From the NCBI RefSeq assembly GCF_002811985.1, contig NZ_NPDU01000115.1, positions 1-8,976 of the forward strand: a stretch of 8,976 bases of DNA. Reading direction: 5' to 3'. Under the pieces are notes generated by a model, which ran no database searches, was not told the origin of the DNA, and was given only the letters and a program-made list of their open reading frames with translations. How positions within the stretch are numbered: the first letter of the stretch is position 1; each line of letters begins with the position of its first letter. This document shows, in pieces, positions 1 through 8,976 of this stretch. The stretch comes from Leptospira adleri. GTDB taxonomy: Bacteria > Spirochaetota > Leptospiria > Leptospirales > Leptospiraceae. A program made the translations under genes and the position numbers.

Positions 1-1155
1 TTCCTTTAGCGCCAGAATGGGTTTGAGAGTTCTGATTTCCACAAGAGACTCGATGGAAGAAAAGAACGGAATTAAAATTCCGATCAATAATCCCCAAAAA
101 AAGGAAGACCATCCGATCGTCGGTCTAAATCCGAGAATATCTTCTCCTGCAAGATCCGGAATCCAACCTAATAAGATATTTCCCAATGCAATTCCCAGAA
201 TGGATCCGATCAAAGAGAAAAATAACAATTCTCCTAAAACGATAAAACTTACCGTCCGAGGTCGGGCGCCGAGACATTTTAATACTGCGAGGGCGCCCGA
301 CTTTTCTCTAATTCCAGCACGACTCGCAAGAAGAATCGAAATTCCCCCCAAAAAGAACGCGGACAAACCCAATAAACTGAAAAAATCCAACGTGTTCGTT
401 AAGAACTTTCGAGAACCGGAATTAGTCTCCGTTGAATCGTAAAGAGTTAAGTCTTTTTGAATATACTCTTTAAAATGAAGTTCTTTGTATTTGCTCGCGA
501 CGCTCGGATCCTTGAGTTTGATCGGAATCAAATAACTGATCCGAGAACCTCTTTGTTCCAAACCCGTCGAAGCCAACGACGAAGAAGTAATGATAGAAGT
601 CGGAGCCATAGAAAGAAAACTTCCCGCGATTCCGGGTTCTTTGAGAACCTTTCCCTTTAATATAAAATTTCCATCGCCGAGAGATACGGAGGAACCGATT
701 TTCAGCTTTAAATTTTTGATCAGACTTTCTTCGAGTAAAATTTCTCCTTCCTTGAGTTTGCGGTACGCACCCGGCGGTTCGGTTAGAATTTCTCCGTAAT
801 AAGGAAATTTTCCCTTCATCGTTTTGATCAGAGAAAGTGTGGTTTCGTCGTTCTCCGTATTTCGAAGCATGGAAGCGAATTGTACGAGTTCCGAGGTTTC
901 CGATCCCTTTGGAAGACTTCGGGACATAAATTCTTTTTGCTCCGAGGTGATCGGAGAAGAAGTTTGAATCAAGAGATCGGACCCCATCAAGTTGCGGGCT
1001 TCCTTTAGGATGGACCGGCTCAATTCTTCTCTATAAGCATGAATCGCCGTAACAGAGCCGGTCCCGATCGCAATCGCCAATACAATCTGCAACGCGGAAC
1101 TTTTTCTGGAACGAAAATCCCGAAGGATCGAATGAATCAATAATTTCAGTTTCAT
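1..1155 (-). CDS. YbbP-like ABC transporter permease (FtsX/MacB_PCD family), 3' end beyond the window
   Basis: Reading the reverse strand from ATG at 1155 gives 385 residues with no stop before the window edge, so the C-terminal part is missing. It is the membrane subunit of an ABC exporter in the inner membrane, paired with the ATPase encoded just upstream. A first membrane helix lies near residues 19-41. A periplasmic domain of about 200 residues follows, with YbbP-like patterns (FASML near 95-99, then a PYYGE near 118-122). Helices follow near 256-277, 303-325 and 346-366. The stretch between the second and third, with REK at 283-285 and LKCLGARPR at 292-300, is the FtsX-domain hallmark. 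YbbP proteins usually have about 800 residues and two FtsX domains, so roughly half may be visible. The start overlaps the ATPase stop (ATGA), which suggests translational coupling. The substrate is unknown; lipids or hydrophobic compounds are typical of relatives. A LolC/E-type protein is a less likely alternative because of the YbbP-like periplasmic domain. Confidence 0.85.
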   Translation of the reverse strand, partial: MKLKLLIHSILRDFRSRKSSALQIVLAIAIGTGSVTAIHAYREELSRSILKEARNLMGSDLLIQTSSPITSEQKEFMSRSLPKGSETSELVQFASMLRNTENDETTLSLIKTMKGKFPYYGEILTEPPGAYRKLKEGEILLEESLIKNLKLKIGSSVSLGDGNFILKGKVLKEPGIAGSFLSMAPTSIITSSSLASTGLEQRGSRISYLIPIKLKDPSVASKYKELHFKEYIQKDLTLYDSTETNSGSRKFLTNTLDFFSLLGLSAFFLGGISILLASRAGIREKSGALAVLKCLGARPRTVSFIVLGELLFFSLIGSILGIALGNILLGWIPDLAGEDILGFRPTIGWSSFFWGLLIGILIPFFSSIESLVEIRTLKPILALKE

Positions 1156-1931
1156 CTTTTTTTCTTTGAAACCTTTTTCTTCGCGGCCTTTACGGAGTTC
1201 ACAGGTTTCACGGACACGTTCTTTTGAAACCGATTCTTCTTACCCTGAATTTCTCGAATGATTTTTCCATCGCTCATTTCGAGCACGCGATCCGCGAGAT
1301 CGGCGACGGAATGATCGTGTGTAACGACGATCAACGTGGAGGAAGTTTTTTGATTCAACTCTGCGAGAAGATTCATCACCATCACGCCGTTCTTCTTATC
1401 CAAATTCGCAGTCGGTTCGTCCGCGAATAATATTTTCGGATTGTGAATGAACGATCTTGCGATCGCAATTCTTTGTTCTTCTCCTCCCGAAAGTTGTCCG
1501 GGAAAATTAGAAGCTCTTTCCTTCATGGAAACTTTTTCCAACCATAAGAACGCTTGATCCCTTATTTGAGCGGTTGTGAATTTTGAATTTAAAACAAGAG
1601 GTAAGGAGACATTTTCCAACGCATTGAGCGATTTGATCAGCTGAAAATTTTGAAAAATAAATCCGATTTTTTCTCCTCTCAGTTTTGCAAGTTCGTCTTC
1701 CCGTTTTTCCAAAAGAGGAATTCCGTCCAAGATCACTTCTCCCTCGTCCGGACGATCCAAACCTGCTGAAATAGCGAGCAATGTGGATTTTCCGGAGCCG
1801 GAAGGCCCTATAATAGCGATGAATTCTCCTTCTTCGATCTGAAAAGAGATGTCTTTTAGTACTTCGAGTTTTTTTCCGGAAACTGAATAGGACTTATTGA
1901 GATTTTTTACCTGTAGCAAACGCGGCACCAT
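1152..1931 (-). CDS. ABC transporter ATP-binding protein, YbbA/LolD/MacB class
   Basis: This cytoplasmic ATPase of 259 residues powers the FtsX-type permease encoded immediately downstream. All nucleotide-binding motifs are present: Walker A GPSGSGKST at 42-50, Q-loop Gln94, signature LSGGEEQ at 147-153, Walker B ILFADE at 167-172 followed by a D-loop, and H-loop His205. The order and the FIFQNFQL Q-loop context match the LolD/YbbA/MacB subfamily, whose members are usually about 220-235 residues. Here a basic tail of about 30 residues extends past residue 229 and ends in KKKVSKKKR. The stop overlaps the permease ATG by four bases. The start is uncertain: the chosen ATG directly abuts AAGG, which is too close for a normal Shine-Dalgarno, and the next codon is GTG with three bases of spacing, so translation may begin at either. 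The exact substrate cannot be read from the sequence. Confidence 0.92.
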   Translation of the reverse strand: MVPRLLQVKNLNKSYSVSGKKLEVLKDISFQIEEGEFIAIIGPSGSGKSTLLAISAGLDRPDEGEVILDGIPLLEKREDELAKLRGEKIGFIFQNFQLIKSLNALENVSLPLVLNSKFTTAQIRDQAFLWLEKVSMKERASNFPGQLSGGEEQRIAIARSFIHNPKILFADEPTANLDKKNGVMVMNLLAELNQKTSSTLIVVTHDHSVADLADRVLEMSDGKIIREIQGKKNRFQKNVSVKPVNSVKAAKKKVSKKKR

Positions 1932-2031
1932 CCTTGTCTGGCTCTTGAAAGAAATATATTTCCATTCAATCGGCTTTCATACATTGGAAACATGCATTTA
2001 AAAAAGCATTCCACATAAAACAAAAGATCTC

Positions 2032-2050
2032 AATTTTTTTAAAAAAAATT
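2032..2050. repeat. A/T palindrome (T7A8 tract) in the divergent intergenic region
   Basis: Seven T followed by eight A, flanked by AA and TT, form a nearly perfect palindrome about 35 bases upstream of the right-facing promoter. Such tracts are often intrinsically bent and can act as upstream promoter elements; that role here is inference. The rest of 1932-2084 is AT-rich, and I see no gene or convincing leftward promoter for the ABC operon in it. Confidence 0.4.
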
Positions 2051-2084
2051 CCACTTATTTCTGATGAGTGTTCGCTAATTTTTT

Positions 2085-2113
2085 TTGACTCTAAACTACC
2101 TGGTTTTTATAAC
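2085..2113 (+). promoter_or_regulatory. Sigma70-type promoter of the zinc-ribbon-leuS operon
   Basis: TTGACT at 2085-2090 and TATAAC at 2108-2113 are separated by exactly 17 bases, each matching five of six consensus positions. Transcription would start near 2120 and give a leader of about 100 bases before the zinc-ribbon gene. It is the best promoter-like sequence in the intergenic region. The assignment rests on sequence alone. Confidence 0.7.
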
Positions 2114-2129
2114 GTAATCTCCGATCGGC

Positions 2130-2189
2130 CGGGAAGGGATGTTGTTGGATCACGTTTCTTTCCCGATTTATTGACACTCTGTAAATAAA
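2130..2189 (+). promoter_or_regulatory. Structured 5' leader of the leuS operon with a possible 11-codon leader peptide
   Basis: In the predicted transcript, 2130-2137 (CGGGAAGG) can pair with 2158-2165 (CTTTCCCG) as an eight-pair stem with one G-U pair. A second AU-rich stem can form from 2167-2172 with 2184-2189, plus an inner ACA/TGT pair. The first stem covers the purine-rich bases just before an ATG at 2139. That ATG opens an 11-codon frame ending at TGA 2172-2174 and reading MLLDHVSFPIY, with two Leu codons (TTG TTG) straight after the start. This arrangement resembles an attenuation leader, but there are only two Leu codons and no U-run follows the stems, so it could be chance. Confidence 0.25.
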
Positions 2190-2219
2190 CAAATCAGCAT
2201 GAATAAGTCTGGGAGCAAA

Positions 2220-2387
2220 ATGCAGTTACTTGAAGAAAAACAAACAGAAGCGAAAGGGAATCATCTCTTGATCTGCACGGGATGCAGATCGAAGGTCACT
2301 CAACTCTATCAATACGATCTTTGTAAATCCTGTTTGAGTAAAACGTTTCAAAGATTGATCAAGGTAATTGACTCAGTAAGAAAATAA
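2220..2387 (+). CDS. Small zinc-ribbon protein encoded upstream of leuS
   Basis: This 55-residue protein (62 if started at ATG 2199) has two cysteine pairs, CTGC and CKSC, separated by 12 residues. That is the spacing of a treble-clef or zinc-ribbon knuckle and most likely binds one zinc ion. No other domain, signal peptide or membrane segment is visible; both flanks are charged and the C-terminal end (FQRLIKVIDSVRK) looks helical. I prefer ATG 2220 because GGGAG sits four bases upstream at 2211-2215, while ATG 2199 has no Shine-Dalgarno. The stop codon TAA overlaps the leuS ribosome-binding site and leuS starts eight bases later, so the two are almost certainly co-transcribed and may be translationally coupled. 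I do not recognise the family. A role in translation, perhaps with LeuRS, is inferred from position only. Confidence 0.75.
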   Translation: MQLLEEKQTEAKGNHLLICTGCRSKVTQLYQYDLCKSCLSKTFQRLIKVIDSVRK

Positions 2388-2390
2388 GGA
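2386..2390 (+). promoter_or_regulatory. Ribosome-binding site of leuS, overlapping the preceding stop codon
   Basis: AAGGA lies five bases before ATG 2396 and shares its first two bases with the TAA of the zinc-ribbon gene. It fixes the leuS start and places leuS initiation where ribosomes finish the upstream gene. Confidence 0.8.
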
Positions 2391-2395
2391 TCCAA

Positions 2396-4987
<2,592 letters not shown>

Positions 4988-4989
4988 TC

Positions 4990-5027
4990 TTTTTTGAAAA
5001 TGTAGGAACTCCTATGTTCTCAAAAAG
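4990..5027 (+). repeat. Long inverted repeat just after leuS, core copy 1 of a TGTAGGANCTCC palindrome
   Basis: The 20-base core at 4999-5018 begins AATGTAGGAACTCC and can pair along nine positions with two wobbles. After one mismatch the stem continues, TTTTTGA at 4991-4997 with TCAAAAA at 5020-5026. The hairpin begins three bases after the leuS stop, so it could protect the mRNA 3' end or slow transcription. It is not a classical intrinsic terminator because the T-run comes before the stem and A follows it, on both strands. Confidence 0.6.
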
Positions 5028-5156
5028 ACGGGATCGTCGAAGCGGGATGCGGTAGAAAACCGTAAGCTCAGAAGGTTTTCTTGAAAAACGTTTTGAGGAG
5101 TTCTTGCAAATTTGCTCCGACAAACAAGTCGGCGCGTTGTCACCGGAACCGACGAC
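5028..5156. other. Structured noncoding spacer between convergent genes
   Basis: No plausible gene lies here. Three further inverted repeats are visible: GAAAACC 5055-5061 with GGTTTTC 5074-5080 (seven perfect pairs, 12-base loop); the palindrome GCAAATTTGC at 5106-5115; and CCGAC 5117-5121 with GTCGG 5128-5132 (six-base loop). In addition AGGAGTTC at 5096-5103 is complementary to GAACTCCT inside the first hairpin (5006-5013), so alternative folds are possible. It may be an intergenic repeat, a structured 3' UTR or a small RNA; the sequence does not decide. Confidence 0.35.
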
Positions 5157-5188
5157 CCTTAAAATGTAGGATCTCCCACATTTTAAGG
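5157..5188. repeat. Strong inverted repeat, core copy 2 of the TGTAGGANCTCC palindrome
   Basis: CCTTAAAATGT at 5157-5167 pairs perfectly with ACATTTTAAGG at 5178-5188. After one A-C mismatch three inner pairs close a tiny loop. The 20-base core at 5163-5182 shares 16 of 20 bases with the copy at 4999-5018. It sits ten bases past the stop of the minus-strand gene ending at 5199 and may act as a shared barrier between convergent transcripts. No T-run follows on either strand, so terminator function is unproven. Confidence 0.65.
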
Positions 5189-5198
5189 AATCGACGGC

Positions 5199-7010
<1,812 letters not shown>

Positions 7011-7048
7011 GGATTAGAGATAAGACGAAAAACTTCTGACTTTCGACG

Positions 7049-7107
7049 AAAAAAAAAAAATTAAGAAAAAAAGTCTTAAAAAAAATCTAAGAATCGTTTT
7101 AAAACGA
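7049..7107 (-). terminator. Probable thrC terminator region with two hairpins and T-tracts
   Basis: Three bases past the thrC stop (7111), read on the minus strand, lies the perfect 14-base palindrome TCGTTTTAAAACGA (7107-7094), followed shortly by eight T (7085-7078). A second stem, TTAAG/CTTAA (7079-7075 with 7065-7061), is followed immediately by twelve T (7060-7049). The stems are AU-rich and weak, so read-through into the downstream HATPase-like gene remains possible. Confidence 0.55.
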
Positions 7108-7110
7108 GCT

Positions 7111-8460
<1,350 letters not shown>

Positions 8461-8463
8461 ATT

Positions 8464-8976
<513 letters not shown>

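Noticed and set aside
17..799. Plus-strand open frames at 17-442, 457-660 and 590-799
   Set aside because: They lie opposite a continuous minus-strand permease frame with recognisable FtsX motifs, and their translations are Arg/Ser/Pro-rich with no family features.
1932..2110. Leftward promoter for the ABC operon
   Set aside because: Several partial hexamers exist on the minus strand (for example TTGAGA and TATATT), but none pair at proper spacing with an acceptable partner.
2171..2204. TTGACA at 2171-2176 as a second promoter for the zinc-ribbon gene
   Set aside because: The hexamer is perfect, but no acceptable -10 element occurs 15-19 bases downstream; the 17-base position reads TCAGCA. 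TTGACT/TATAAC upstream is far better.
2199..2219. ATG 2199 as the zinc-ribbon start
   Set aside because: It has no Shine-Dalgarno, while ATG 2220 has GGGAG four bases upstream. The seven extra residues add no domain. It is kept as an alternative.
4990..5027. Classical rho-independent terminator for leuS
   Set aside because: The stem is strong, but A rather than T follows it and the T-run comes before it, so the standard signature is missing on both strands.
4988..5198. tRNA gene or CRISPR array in the hairpin-rich spacer
   Set aside because: No cloverleaf with a T-loop GTTC and acceptor stem could be fitted, and the two repeat copies are palindromic, imperfect and about 164 bases apart, unlike CRISPR repeats.

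Overview
The window most likely comes from a Leptospira (spirochaete) chromosome. The reasons are the leucyl-tRNA synthetase subtype, the threonine synthase, the SPFH/SHOCT protein, and short palindromes with a TGTAGGANCTCC core that I remember as common between leptospiral genes. The genus call rests on recognition, not on a search. Lines counted by hand range from about 43 to 60% GC over the housekeeping genes and drop to about 23-37% over 6,050-6,900. If the genus is right, it is one of the less AT-rich species. No mobile element, phage gene, tRNA, rRNA or CRISPR array was seen.

Layout: (1) 1-1931, minus strand: an ABC export pair of the YbbA/YbbP (LolCDE-like) class. The ATPase gene overlaps the permease gene by an ATGA, and the permease runs off the left edge. 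(2) 1932-2198: a divergent intergenic region with one good sigma70-type promoter facing right and a leader that can fold and contains a very short reading frame. (3) 2220-4987, plus strand: a two-gene operon with a tiny CxxC...CxxC zinc-ribbon protein followed eight bases later by leuS. (4) 4988-5198: a noncoding stretch between convergent genes, packed with inverted repeats, including two related palindromes. (5) 5199-7010, minus strand: a tightly linked AT-rich pair, a divergent GHKL/HATPase-like protein and a tail-anchored membrane protein of unknown function. (6) 7011-7110: an AT-rich gap with T-tract hairpins that probably terminate thrC. (7) 7111-8976, minus strand: the 3' end of an SPFH-SHOCT (YdjI-like) gene followed three bases later by thrC, threonine synthase.

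The genes are a mix of housekeeping functions (leucine charging of tRNA, last step of threonine synthesis), envelope transport or membrane maintenance (YbbAP-like ABC, SPFH protein) and a possible signalling pair. The least ordinary items are the HATPase-like/tail-anchored pair, the zinc-ribbon gene coupled to a LeuRS that has lost its own CxxC zinc motif, and the leuS leader and 3' hairpin regions. None amounts to a demonstrated new system; they are hypotheses with stated tests.
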